Assembly: GCA_023362775.1 (NCBI GenBank)
Contig: JALMGJ010000005.1
Location: 83,772,921 to 83,836,920 of the forward strand
Length of the DNA stretch: 64,000 bases
Reading direction: 5' to 3'
DNA from: Charina bottae
Lineage: Eukaryota; Chordata; Lepidosauria; Squamata; Charinaidae
Under the pieces are notes generated by a model. The model was not told the DNA's origin, did no database searches, and saw nothing but the letters and a program-made list of their open reading frames with translations. The position numbers and the translations under genes are program-made. Below, piece by piece: positions 23,666 through 34,124 of the stretch; within the stretch, counting starts at the first letter, position 1, and each line of letters opens with the position of its first letter.

Positions 23666-24793
23666 AATCAATCCCTTACTCTATATTAAACCAAAATCAC
23701 ATTATTTCTATAAATCATTCCATTGCCACATTATAGAAATAACTAAATACAGTTGCTCCCTCCCCTTATATTTAAATAAATAAATAAATAAATACACACA
23801 CACACCTCCTAATCAACTTCCCCCCAAAGATAACATTTATTTATTTCCTTCATACTACTATTCTATACATTCCTGTCCACTATAATAAAGATCAAACTAA
23901 AAAACATATAAATTGTCTGCCATTGTACTTGATAATACAATTTTAATAATCTTAAGCATATTAAACCCAAAACCAGACATTTATTATTTTTTTATTATAC
24001 TTTAATAATCTTAATCCAAATCGTTAAAGATAAATGAAATCAGCCAAACCCTAAAAGCAATCCAGATAAATATTCTTAAACCCTTATCCCACTTCAAAAT
24101 AAACCAGAGCATTTACATATCCCCACAATGCGCAGTTTAAAAAAAAAATCAAACAGCCCAACTGCCCCCTCAAAAACTCTGACTTCTCTTCAGGAGACCT
24201 CCCATACATATTAACCCCTTCTTTTCCATGGCGTTCCATTAGAAGATCAATTTCATTTATGGCTAATTTCTTCAACTTGACTATCCGATCTTCATCCAGC
24301 ATTTCAAAAGAAGTCCCGATCTCATTCATAGAAGAGACATTTCTGTCGCTGTTAAATTCCTCAGTTTCATCCATGACATCCCCAACCAGATGAGACATTT
24401 TAAAGATCATATTTTCCACAACGTCCTGAATGCCTTGCATAAAAACTTGGTAAGAATCAGAAAGAATCTGCTTAAAACCTATTAGTTTTTATAGATATTT
24501 GTTATCAATAAATCAATTTGATATGCAGATGCTAAGACATGAATGGAGTAAAGAATTAGAGGTTTCTATATTGCCTAGACAATGGGAGAGTGTCGTAACT
24601 TCTATAGCAAGAGTGCCAATAGACCTTAAATTACGACTTATACAACAAAAAATAATATTTAGAATTTATTGGACTCCGCTGTGCTTGTATAGAAAAAGAC
24701 TAAGACAGCATTCTGTTGGAGATGAAATAAGGTTAATACTTCTTTACAACTCATGTTTTTACAATGTCCTATACTTACTAAGTTTTGGGAGAA

Positions 24794-24941
24794 AGCACAA
24801 ACCATATTTTGTTGATTAATTTCTCTTCCCCCCCCCCCGTCTGAATTTCTCAACTTTACCTGTTCAGCATTTTTAAAAACTAGAACTTTATTTTGTATGT
24901 ATTTTTTCAAAATGCAATAGCTGATTAGCAGGTATATGGCA
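24794..24941 (+). repeat. 148-bp direct duplicate (copy A)
   Basis: From AGCACAAACCATATTTTG to GCAGGTATATGGCA it matches 28348-28494 with only a few substitutions and length changes in C and T runs. It breaks the flow of an L1-like ORF2 fragment. Confidence 0.85.
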
Positions 24942-25278
24942 CATATATATAATATGACTGTGCGACAAAAGCTAAAATTTTCAGAGAATAATATTCCCTT
25001 GAATTACATACCTATTACATGGAATTTGACAACTGGACAATGTAAATAGATTCTCCATGCCTTTACTATGGCCAAAAGACTGATATTGCAGCATTGGAAA
25101 GATAAATGTATGGCTCCATTTACCTATGAGTGGCCTATAGACATAGACTTTGTATGGACAAGTATAATGAAATATGGAACTCATTTATACAAAATACAGT
25201 AGGTTAAAAAAGAATGATAGTTATATACTGTAAGTGTATTAGAAATAAATATATACACACTTGAGTAATACTTACATT

Positions 25279-25591
25279 TTGTTGTTGTTTATTCGTTCAG
25301 TCACTTCCGACTCTTCGTGACTTCATGGACCAGCCCACGCCAGAGCTTCCTCTCGGCCGTCGCCAGCCCCAGCTCCCCCAAGGACAAGTCCGTCACCTTC
25401 AGAATATCATCCACCCATCTTGCCCTTGGTCAGCCCCTCTTCCTTTTGCCTTCCACTTTCCCTAGCATCAGCATCTTCTCCAGGGTATCCTGTCTTCTCA
25501 TTATGTGGCCAAAGTACTTCAGTTTTGCCTTTAATATCATTCCCTCAAGTGAGCAGTCTGGCTTTATTTCTTGGAGTATGTACTGGTTTTT
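25279..25591 (-). mobile_element. 5'-truncated BovB copy with 13-bp target-site duplication
   Basis: This repeats the 3' end of the full-length BovB at 20447. It is flanked by TAATACTTACATT at 25266-25278 and 25592-25604. It retains 12 bases (around 25430-25445) that the full-length copy lacks. It lies inside an L1-like fragment. Typical product of incomplete reverse transcription. Confidence 0.9.
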
Positions 25592-26152
25592 TAATACTTA
25601 CATTAAATAAGTATATATAGAATTGTAATTGTTAATTCTTATAACGATATATTATACTTTCTTTTTTCTGTTGTATTTTTTCACTTTTTTTAAAGCACTT
25701 TTTATGCATTGTTGTTTTTCTTTGAGAATGTAAGTATTTCCATCATAACTATCTTTGTGTTTTGTTCCTTTTCTTTTTCTGTTACTATTTTAGGCTTTAA
25801 GGTGTATTTACATGCCACAGCCTTGCTACCCCATCTGGTACCATAACGGGAGTGGATACAGAGGGAAAAAAGGAAAAACGGGTAGGGAGTGCGTAATAGC
25901 TTTAGCCACCCACAGGTAGAGTGGTGTTGTTGTTATAATTCAGACAAAGGTTCTTCATATTATTAGAGTGCATTGGTTTTGACCTCTTGTTGTGTGTCCA
26001 GGGGTGTGACAGAACTGCACTAGAGGCTTCTGGGCATCATGCTCTGGAACAGATTGTGGCATCTGACATTTGGAACTTGGGATAGTGTACAGTATACCCT
26101 CCCTGTTGGGGATTTGGTGATCTTAGTAGATTTTTGGATGGCCATCACCCTC

Positions 26153-26528
26153 TGTCAAGGTTCACATTTGAATCCTGCCATTAGTCTTTGTAGTGTTAGT
26201 GTTAGAATGTGGAATATGGGGAGGGGGGAAGCTGTGCCAAGCGCCAAGTTGAAGTTACCAGTAGAGACTGTGGAACACGGCGCCAAGGTTGTCCACCTGC
26301 AGGGGCCTGAGAATGGAGTGTGAAAGTAATGGACATTGACATCATAGGCGTGAAGAAATTGGCGCGCAGGGAGGGGGAAGAGTTCAGTTAGGCCGTTTGG
26401 CAGGAATCCAGCATTCGGATCTTTGGGAGTGCTTTGATTTACATGTATCCTTAATAAAACCTTATTCTGCATTTCAATGAACTGCATGGAGAAGTGTTTA
26501 TTGGGGCATTGAAATCGGGGTCATTACA
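26153..26528 (+). mobile_element. Solo LTR of an LTR retroelement
   Basis: The 376 bases begin TGTCAAGG and end CATTACA (TG...CA), flanked by the 5-base duplication CCCTC at 26148-26152 and 26529-26533. AATAAA at 26453-26458 fits a polyadenylation signal. No internal gag or pol region adjoins it, so it is a recombined solo LTR. Whether from an endogenous retrovirus or another LTR family cannot be told. It ends about 0.6 kb upstream of the SEC24C promoter. Confidence 0.72.
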
Positions 26529-26929
26529 CCCTCACGTTGTCAGACTTGCCTCTTGGCCTGAACTGCAACCTTTAAGGAGCTTGATGGTATCTTTGTATCC
26601 AGTCTGGCTTTATCAGCTTTCCAGGGGTTGGTTGGAGGACCAAGAGGAAGATGATTTTTTTTTGGATCAGATTTAGTTATTACATCTCTGACTTTAGAAG
26701 AGCATTTCCCGATTTTGGTTCCTGTATAACAGACACTGATGCTCATAGTGCAACATTGACAACAGCTACCAATGACGAGCACTCCGTCCGCCATCTCCAC
26801 TTAAAACTGATTTTCACCTGCAGGCCTCCAGGCTTAGGTTTCAGATGGTTCTCCTCTATATAATATTTTGCCCGCAGCTAATCCAAGAAGGAAGCTACAC
26901 TGCGTCTCCGCCTCAGAAGCGGCGGAGAT

Positions 26930-27283
26930 TCGCCCATTCCTGAACGTGCTGCGGAGAGGACTATGGACGCGTGTCATGCTGTACATCGTCGCTTCCCGTG
27001 TGAACCGGAACTGCCTGGAGAGACTCCCGACCCGAGAGCAAGAACTAAAAGCAACCTCGGAGCCCCCAGCGGAAACGGGAAAGAGCAAGGAATCACGGGG
27101 CCTCAGATGGTATGCGTCACTTCCTGTTCCCGTTTTCCCGTGATGGTGCAACCTTCTGGGCGGGCCGTTGGTAAAGTGAGGACGTGGCAGCCGGAGGAAT
27201 CGTAGAGTGGACTGGGAGGGGCACTTCGGGGGAGCGACCGGCCCAGGAACCGGAAGTCGTCACCGGCAGGGCCGCTGGCTGTG
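26930..27283 (+). promoter_or_regulatory. SEC24C: CpG-rich promoter and probable non-coding exon 1 of SEC24C
   Basis: This block is much richer in CG dinucleotides than its flanks and has no TATA box. An ETS-type site (ACCGGAAGT) lies at 27249-27257 and a reverse one (CACTTCCTG) at 27118-27126, as in many housekeeping promoters. A strong donor, GTG|GTGAGT, follows 27283, so exon 1 probably ends there and splices to the acceptor at 39111. The start of transcription cannot be placed; somewhere in 27150-27230 is likely. This is inferred from composition and the position upstream of the coding exons. Confidence 0.65.
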
Positions 27284-27600
27284 GTGAGTCCTGGGCCCAG
27301 CGCTTGATCCTGGTGCGGGCAGCCCATCCGGGAAGGAAGGGAGAGACACCGGTGGTGCTTCCCGGTCGTCCGGCCTGGCTCACGTTCGCATCTGCCGCCC
27401 GGCTCCGAGCGCCTCCGCTTTTGGAAGGGCTCCAGACAGGCCTGGGCGCCTCCCCGCCGGCCAGCGCAGGAAACAGCCGCGTCTTCCCTGCTTCCCCCTC
27501 TCCTGACGGCTCTGGGTGGGAGCAGCGGGAGCGAGGAGCTCGCCTCCCTCCCTTTCCCACGTGTTCGGGGCCTGTTCGTGATGGGTGAGTATGCTGTGGG
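27284..27600 (+). promoter_or_regulatory. Downstream half of CpG island with alternative first-exon donor
   Basis: CG-rich sequence continues past the first donor. It holds a perfect E-box (CACGTG, 27558-27563) and a second strong donor, ATGG|GTGAGT, at 27584/27585. A second transcription start using this donor would give an alternative 5' UTR, since no coding sequence for SEC24C begins before 39141. Open frames in this block are by-products of high GC and resemble no protein I know. Confidence 0.4.
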
Positions 27601-28081
27601 ACTCATGGGTTCTCACGACATGCCGTAAGCGAGAGCTGGCTGCGTGCGGGACTGGCGATTTTGTGCTTCAGCGTGTCCTGGGCTGCTTGGTAGGTCCTGT
27701 TCCTGGCCTAGGCGAAAAGGCAGCATTACTGAGCGACTGGAGGACAGTGCGTCCTCGGAATGTGTAGTCCATTCGGTCGTGGGATACAGTCTTCCTCTGG
27801 AGGTAGAATTCTCTGGATGTTTTACAACTCTCTTAAAAATGATGACTTTGTCGATCTATAACAAGAAAAAAACCCACATCCATAAGGCTGCTTCATAACA
27901 TTTCAGCTGGTCTTGGAACCACTCCATCCCAGGCTGTAGGCACAAAGGGAATTCAAACATAAAAATCTCTGCGTTGTGCTGTATGCCAGGTAACCCAGCC
28001 ATAATAGTTATTTATTTCAAATATACTGAATCATGATGTATCTTACTCTTTAGAACCAAATCATAATATGAGCGTCTAAAC

Positions 28082-28215
28082 CAGTGTTTCTCAACCTTGG
28101 CCTCTTTAAGATATATGGACTTCAATTCCCACAGTTCCCCAGCCAGCATGATGGCTGAGGAATTCTAGGAGTTGAAGTCCACACATCTTAAAGCGGCCAA
28201 GGTTGAGAAACACTG
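28082..28215. mobile_element. Short palindromic hAT-type MITE
   Basis: The 134 bases open with CAGTGTTTCTCAACCTTGGC and close with its exact inverse. The 8-base duplication GTCTAAAC lies at 28074-28081 and 28216-28223. The element can fold on itself along most of its length. Confidence 0.93.
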
Positions 28216-28347
28216 GTCTAAACATATAACAGGTAGAATTTTGAACTGTTAGACTACTTTTGTTTTCTCTCTCAGCAATTTGTTCCATAAATTCATTCCT
28301 TTCTGTAAAGCACCAACTTCTTGTGGTGGGATGATTGCTGTAACACT

Positions 28348-28494
28348 AGCACAAACCATATTTTGTTGATTAATTTATCTTCCCCCCAGTCTGAATTTCT
28401 CAAATTTACCTGTTCAGCATTTTTAAAAACTAGAACTTTATTTTGTATGTATTTTTTTTCCAAAATGCAATAGCTGATTAGCAGGTATATGGCA
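28348..28494 (+). repeat. 147-bp direct duplicate (copy B)
   Basis: Partner of 24794-24941 in the same orientation, inside SEC24C intron 1. No target duplication is evident around either copy. Confidence 0.85.
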
Positions 28495-28989
28495 GTAAAT
28501 AAGTGTTATATCAGTGTGGGTGTCACAAACAGCATTAACGTTGTTAAACATGTTTCAGTGATTGGATTCATGTAATATGCTCAGGTAAAACAATACAGGA
28601 GACATTTTAGTTTAGTGTAGTATATAAATTCACCCATAGAATATAAGTAGAGGAAGTATTTAAAAGATGTGTAATCATCTATTAATATGGTAGTTAAGGT
28701 AGTTGTTTCCTTCTGGTGTTTTGGATTATCTTTGTTGATTGCATACATACTCATGTATCGGAATGCAACTTAAAACAGTCTCCGTTTTTTAAAACATATT
28801 AACTTGAGTGCCTCTCCTTAGGTTAACATCAGGTAAAAAATTTTGGCTTACTAGCAATTCCTATTTTTATTAAACTTTTTTTTTTGCCTTTGCTCCTATT
28901 TGCTTTTCTTTTTTTGTTTGTTTTCTTCTCTCAATAGCATCACTATGTGTGATGTACATCACTATGTACTGCTGACTTGTAATTTGATG

Positions 28990-29125
28990 AGGAACTATTA
29001 TTATTACATTGTTGTTATATTATTTTATTAATTTGGGGTGTTGCACCTAGCCTAGAATCCTAATCAATCCAGAGTCACGTATGTGAGATGGGTGGCTATA
29101 TAAATTGAATAAATAAATGGATGCA
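28990..29125 (+). mobile_element. LINE tail fragment
   Basis: AATCCAGAGTCACGTATGTG, AGATGGGTGGCTATATAAAT and (GAAT/AAAT)n resemble other squamate LINE 3' ends. The rest of the element is lost. Confidence 0.5.
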
Positions 29126-29198
29126 ATAAATAAATCAGTAATATATGTATCATTAATGAGCACTCTTTGCAGTTTTCAGCTCAGATATATATCCATTT

Positions 29199-29534
29199 GA
29201 GGGGCGTGGTGGCTCAGCAGGTAAGACGCCAGGCTTGTCGATCGAAAGATTGCAAGTTTGGAGGTTCAAATCCCTAGTCCCGTGTGACGGAGTGAGCTCC
29301 CACACTAGCCCCAGCTCTTGCCAACCTAGCAATTTGAAAGCATGCAAATGCAAGTAGATAAATAGGTACCACTTTGGTGGGTAGGTAACAGCATTCCGCG
29401 TGCATCATGCCGGCCACATGACCGTGGAAGCGTCTTCGGACAACGCTGGCTCTTCGGCTAACAAACGGAGATGAGCACCGGCCCCTAGAGTCGGACACGA
29501 CTGCACAAATGTGCGGGGAGAACCTTTACCTTTT
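29199..29534 (+). mobile_element. Sauria SINE in SEC24C intron 1
   Basis: Complete copy, flanked by TATATATCCATTT at 29186-29198 and 29535-29547 (perfect). It is in gene orientation. Confidence 0.95.
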
Positions 29535-29655
29535 TATATATCCATTTAGTTGTCATGCCACTAAATCCACTCTTAACCAGCTTGCTAATCGGTGCATCAT
29601 GAGATGTCAAATGCTTTGCTGGTCAATATATTTACTGCAGTCCTACAATCTAATT

Positions 29656-29945
29656 CAGAGCTTTCCAAACTGTGTGTCGGGACATGTTAGTGTGTTGGCT
29701 GCAGTGTCTGGGTGTGTCTAGGCTGCTGCTGCCTCTGAGCCCTGCCAGGATTCCACGCAGGTCCTAGTGCCTGCCTTGTGCCTGGCTGCCTACAAACCTG
29801 CTGTGATTCCGCGCAGGTCCTAGTGCCTGCCTTGTGCCCTGCTGTAGGAGTGTGTCGCGAAATGATGCCCTGCTGTAAGAGTGTGTCGCGAAATGATGCA
29901 TGTCTAAAAAGTGTGTCACCAACATGAAAAGTTTGGAAAGCTCTG
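29656..29945. mobile_element. hAT-type MITE, same family as the copy at 9072
   Basis: The 290 bases are bounded by perfect 15-base inverted repeats (CAGAGCTTTCCAAAC) and the perfect 8-base duplication ATCTAATT at 29648-29655 and 29946-29953. The interior repeats GTGTGTCG-type units and a tandemly duplicated block (CCTAGTGCCTGCCTTGTG). Confidence 0.93.
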
Positions 29946-30479
29946 ATCTAATTATTAGATCAAACAATGAAATTATTTGTCTGGTAAGATTTGTTCTTCG
30001 CAGTTCCATGTAACTTCTGGTAACTGTCCCTTTGTTTTCAAGATTTGTATTCATCAGTCTCTTTAGAATCTTCCCGGGTATCTAAGTCAGCCTAACTGGC
30101 TGTAGTTTCCTGGAGGCTGCTTTTTCCCTGTGCAAGATATGTAAGTTGCCAATTTGCCAGTTCTGCAGGATTTCTCGAAGTAGGTTTTGGCCAAGCCCTC
30201 ACTGGCTTTTTCAGGATCACAGAATGCAGTTCATCTGGTCCTGGAAATTTAAACTTAAAATAAATGGATATTCCCTAACCTGGCAGTCAAGATTCCTGTC
30301 CTTTCATCCTGTTCTTTACTAACACCTGTTCAAACACTTTTTAATTGGAGAAGACTGGTCCATACTGTGAGTTGGGTAGCTCTGCCTTTTGTTTGTTAGC
30401 TATTAGCATTCCTTCCTGAGCAACTGGTATGTTATAACATATACATTTATAGTGCGATAGGCAGTGTGTAAATTTAATA

Positions 30480-31205
30480 AAGAAATAAAATATCTAAAGA
30501 ATCCCCTCTTTTATTATTCTGAGCTTTTTCTTTTCCTGATACCAACTGTAGTTATGGTACTCAGATCTGCTCTTTTACAAAGCTCAATGCTCTTGAAGTT
30601 GTTCAAGCTAAGTTTATTAGAGCTATTCTTGCAATCCCAAAGTGTGTTAAGGATACCATCTTACATTTAGAGATGGGTTTGGTTTTTGTGGAGCTTGGTT
30701 CCTACCCCTCAGTTTTTGAGTAAAATTAATTTTCTTCCCCATAGCTTTGGTCCCTAGGGACTGCTTCAAATTAACGTGGCTTAGGAAAACTATTGACAAA
30801 ATCCACTTTTTGGGTTTCTCAATGGAAAGCCTCTGCTCATTAGGCTCTGAAAAGGCCAGAAGCGCTCTCAAGCAACGGATCAGGAACATTGATCTTCAAA
30901 CCAATTTAAGCCTAGTGTCTAGTCTTACAACTCAAGGGATTCTTCCAGAAGGATTTGTGCCAGCCTCCTTTCTATCATCCATTGCAATACTGAAATTTTG
31001 AAGGGCCTTTACTTTTGCCTGGCTGGACGCATTGCCCTCAAGAATCCTCTTTGGTCGCTAAAAGGTTACCCCTGACACCAGCACTTATCCCAAGTGGGGA
31101 TAACTCTCTGAGCCATATGCTCCTTTGTGGTTACTTTTACAGGGACTCTCAGATGACTCTCAGCTACCCCATCCTGAAAAAATTTCCAGGCAGAGAGCAC
31201 AACTT
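30480..31205 (+). mobile_element. R4-like LINE fragment
   Basis: Frameshifted pieces in order include a leucine-rich block, LTWLRKTIDKIHFLGFS and NSLSHMLLCGYFYRDSQ with ILKKFPGREHNFY. The last parallels SHVLLHCKFYRDI and HKFPGSTDNFY in the minus-strand copy at 13.4-13.6 kb, which shows one family. Truncated at both ends; the TA-flanked MITE begins just after. Confidence 0.55.
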
Positions 31206-31208
31206 CTA

Positions 31209-31743
31209 CAGGTAGTCCTTGACTTACGGCCAGAATTGGGAGCTGAATTTCTGTCGCTAAGTGACGTGGTCATAAAGCGAGGCATCATGTGACCGCATTG
31301 CTTATTGTTGGCTCAGGAAGCCACATGGAGGAAGTATTCACGGAGAAACCTCTTGCAAAGGGGCTTGCTTTAGCCAGCTTCACGCAAAGGGCCAGGCCAG
31401 ACACGCCTCAGCAGCAGGAGCAAGAAGTTGACGGTCAGCTGGGGCGGCGGAATGCAGGACAGCAGGGGTCTCGGAGTGCGGTTCTGGCGCTGCTTGCTGC
31501 CCTGCAAGGCAGGGTGCAGGACAACCGAAAGGACGGAGATGGGGGGAGATAGGCAGGTGGGGGGAGTTGAAGCGCCCCTGCAGTTGTAAGCACGGGCGGG
31601 CTGCCAAATGCCCAAATTTTGATCGTGTGACGGGGGCACTGCAATGGCCATGCTTTTGAGGATCGGTCGTAAGTCACTTTTTTCAGCCCCATCCTAATTT
31701 CGAACGGTCGCTAAATGAATGGTCACAAGTCGAGGTCTGCCTG
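31209..31743. mobile_element. TA-flanked MITE (CAGGTAGTCCT ends)
   Basis: The 535 bases start CAGGTAGTCCTTGACTTACG and end CAAGTCGAGGTCTGCCTG, between TA dinucleotides at 31207-31208 and 31744-31745. The ends are imperfect inverted repeats. A TA target suggests the mariner/Tc1 superfamily, but no transposase is present. The open frames inside match nothing. Confidence 0.7.
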
Positions 31744-31879
31744 TATTTGTTGCTCCTCCACTCAGATAAGAACCCAAGTAGATCGTCCCAGGTTGCCCAG
31801 TTCTGTGCATCTGTTTGTTCTTCTTGCTTTACTTGTAGCTGAAGGTTTTGACTTTCATCTGTTTACTGATGGTAATTGA

Positions 31880-32271
31880 GACCAGGAACTCTGTCGCGAA
31901 GTGACATGGTTGTAAGGCACAACATCATGTGGCCACGCCAACTTTCAGAGGCAGTTCTGGCAGTCCCAGTTGCTGTCGTTAGGCAAATCCCACACAGTTG
32001 CAGCATCTTGCGGTCACGTGATCGCCATTTGCAACCTCCTGCCAGCTTCCCCATTGATTTTGCTTGTTGGAAGCTGGCAGGGAAGGTTGCAAATAGCGAT
32101 CACATGACCATGGGATGCTGCGATGTTGTGATTGCGAGCCAAACACCTGAATCGTGATCATGTGATTGCGGGGATGCAACTACAAGGACCAGTCATAAGT
32201 ACCCCTCGTTCAACGCCATCGTAATTTTGAATGGTCGCTGAACGAGTGGGTGTTAAGTGAGGACTACCTGT
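31880..32271. mobile_element. Second, left-truncated copy of the TA-flanked MITE family
   Basis: It shares CTGTCGCGAAGTGACATGG and the closing GTTAAGTGAGGACTACCTG with the element just upstream. The left terminus is not recognisable. The interior has an inverted pair around GCTGGCAG (32041-32082). Confidence 0.6.
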
Positions 32272-32309
32272 GCTTGAATTTTATGTTACTCTACTATTAT
32301 TGAATTCTT

Positions 32310-32400
32310 TACCTTGTTTTGTTTTGTTTTGTTTTGTTTATTATTTAAATTTGTATTACCGCCCATCTCCCCCAACCGGGGAACTCTTATTCTTTGTTTT
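32310..32400 (-). mobile_element. LINE tail (L2/CR1 group), minus orientation
   Basis: CCGCCCATCTCCCCCAACCG is the reverse of the 3' tail at 62570-62605. A (TTTTG)n run precedes it. Confidence 0.65.
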
Positions 32401-32967
32401 ACATCTTACATTTTATTTTACTACTTACAGAGTGATACACACATGTGCACGTACACACACACATATTCACTTCGTAGGTTTTATCATGCTGTTTTGTTGG
32501 TCTTTTGGTTGTAATAAATTGATTTGATCTTCAACGAAGTCTTCTCTATTGATTAGTATCAAGTCAAAAATGGGTAATCCTCCTGTATCATTCAGTTGCT
32601 ATATTCCAGTCTTCAGGACAAAAATACTTCAACCTTATCACCATTTACTTTGAAAATCTTGGAACCCAAAGAACCTTTGGCTGAAGTGATATTCTCATCC
32701 TTCCTTCCAGTCCACAGGAAAGGGAAAGAAGCATTTTTAAGTAAATATCTTGCTGTGCAAATGTGTTGAGGAGAAAGTTTTGGTTTCTAGATCCTAATTT
32801 GACTTATTTAGATGGTGGACTACTGGCCCAAGATGGGTTGCACTTTATAAGGACAAGAGAGAAAGTGTTTGCCCAAAGCGTGGCAAGCTTGATTAGGAGT
32901 CCCCTAAACTGAAATAGGGGAAGGGGTATGTTGGAAATGGTTTTGTGGGTAGGTAAGTAGAAATGAA

Positions 32968-33294
32968 GGGGCGTGGTGGCTCAGCGGGTAAGACCCCAGG
33001 CTTGTCGATCAGAAGATTGCAAGTTCGGAGGTTCGAATCCCTAGTCCCGCGTGACGGAGTGAGCTCCCGCACTAGCCCCAGCTCTTGCCAACCTAGCAAT
33101 TCGAAAGCATGCAAATGCAAGTAGATGAATAGGTACCACTTCGGTGGGATGGTAACAGCGTTCCGCGCGCGTCATGCCGGCCACATGACCGTGGAAGCGT
33201 CTTCGGACAACGCTGGCTCTTCGGCTAACAAACGGAGATGAGCACCGGCCCCTAGAGTTGGACACAACTGCACAAATGTGCGGGGGGAACCTTT
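32968..33294 (+). mobile_element. Sauria SINE in SEC24C intron 1
   Basis: Complete head and body. The target duplication AAGTAGAAATGAA (32955-32967) recurs at 33295-33307 with one mismatch. The tail is short (a single CTTT). Confidence 0.95.
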
Positions 33295-33773
33295 AAGTAG
33301 AAGTGAAGGGGGAAACATATTTGACTTATTCTCACATTACATTGTGATTTTATCAGAAAGAACACGTGATCTGTATGGATTCCTTAAGGCACCAGGAGGC
33401 TCTTCCACTCTGGTGCAAGTTTTGACATTTGGTTAAAAATGTCTTAAAAATGGTTTCTATCAGAGGTGGTGATAATATCGCCACTGTTAATATCTAGACT
33501 TCACCAATAAATTCTAAAAGTAGAATTAATCAAAAACCTGTTATTATATAATGTCTGATTATCTTTGACTTACTCAGTTTATGGTTAGTTTTTCCATGTT
33601 TCTGTGTAAAATGATTACTTAAATGAACTCTGTAGCCATTTGAGGAACTGCAAGATAAATATAATTTGCAAAAAAAAAACTTGAATGGCAATATCTCTAG
33701 TTAAGATAAACTTTTAAAATGTAAGTATTTTGATTTATAATACTAAGTACTTTAGAACCTCCTAATTATAGAT

Positions 33774-34096
33774 CAGCGGTCCCCAACCTTTTTGGCGCCA
33801 GGGACCGGTTTCGTGGAAGACAATTTTTCCATGGACGGGGTGGGGATGGTTTCATAAGGAGCGCACAACCTAGATCCCTCGCATGCGCAGCTTACAGTAG
33901 GGTTCGCGCTCCTATGAGAATCTAATGCCGCCGCTGATCTGACAGGAGGCGGAGCTCAGGCGGTAATGCGAGCGATGGGGAGCGGCTGTAAATACAGATG
34001 AAGCTTCGCTCGCTCGCCCACCGCTCACCTCCTGCTGTGTGGCCTGGTTCCTAAGAGGCCACGGACCGGTACCGGTCTGGGGGTTGGGGACCCCTG
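33774..34096. mobile_element. hAT-type MITE closely resembling primate MER1/Charlie3
   Basis: The 323 bases have ends CAGCGGTCCCCAACC and GGTTGGGGACCCCTG (one mismatch) and a perfect 8-base duplication, TTATAGAT, at 33766-33773 and 34097-34104. Interior landmarks such as GACCGGTTTCGTGGAAGAC, CTCGCATGCGCAG and ACGGACCGGTACCGGTC match my memory of the mammalian MER1 family, also a short Charlie derivative. The family name is from memory and was not searched. Confidence 0.85.
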
Positions 34097-34124
34097 TTAT
34101 AGATAATCAGATTTGGGCTGCAAA

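Larger units (their letters stand above)
20258..24480 (-). mobile_element. L1-like element split by the BovB insertion
   Basis: Outside the BovB (20447-23665) the flanks form one A/T-rich element: a T-rich 3' end at 20258, and a 118-residue minus-strand open stretch at 24084-24440 (MQGIQDVVENMIFKMS...). The latter is acidic and may be an ORF1 start. No reverse transcriptase remains. Limits are approximate. Confidence 0.45.
24490..25720 (+). mobile_element. L1-like ORF2 C-terminal fragment
   Basis: Pieces read MLRHEWSKELEVSILPRQWE, IDLKLRLIQQKIIFRIYWTP and, at about 25065-25200, AKRLILQHWKDKCMAPFTYE. They recall the end of L1 ORF2 (…W.. CM.P). Two later events interrupt it: a 148-base duplicate at 24794-24941 and a truncated BovB at 25279-25591. 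Confidence 0.5.

Noticed and set aside
24799..24840. C-run and T-run differences between the 148-bp duplicates as a sign of two old repeats
   Set aside because: Homopolymer length varies quickly; the rest of the two copies is nearly identical, so the duplication is recent rather than ancient.
27103..27606. Frames up to 167 codons in the CpG island, both strands
   Set aside because: Composition artefact of the promoter region; no family match and no downstream exon with compatible phase.
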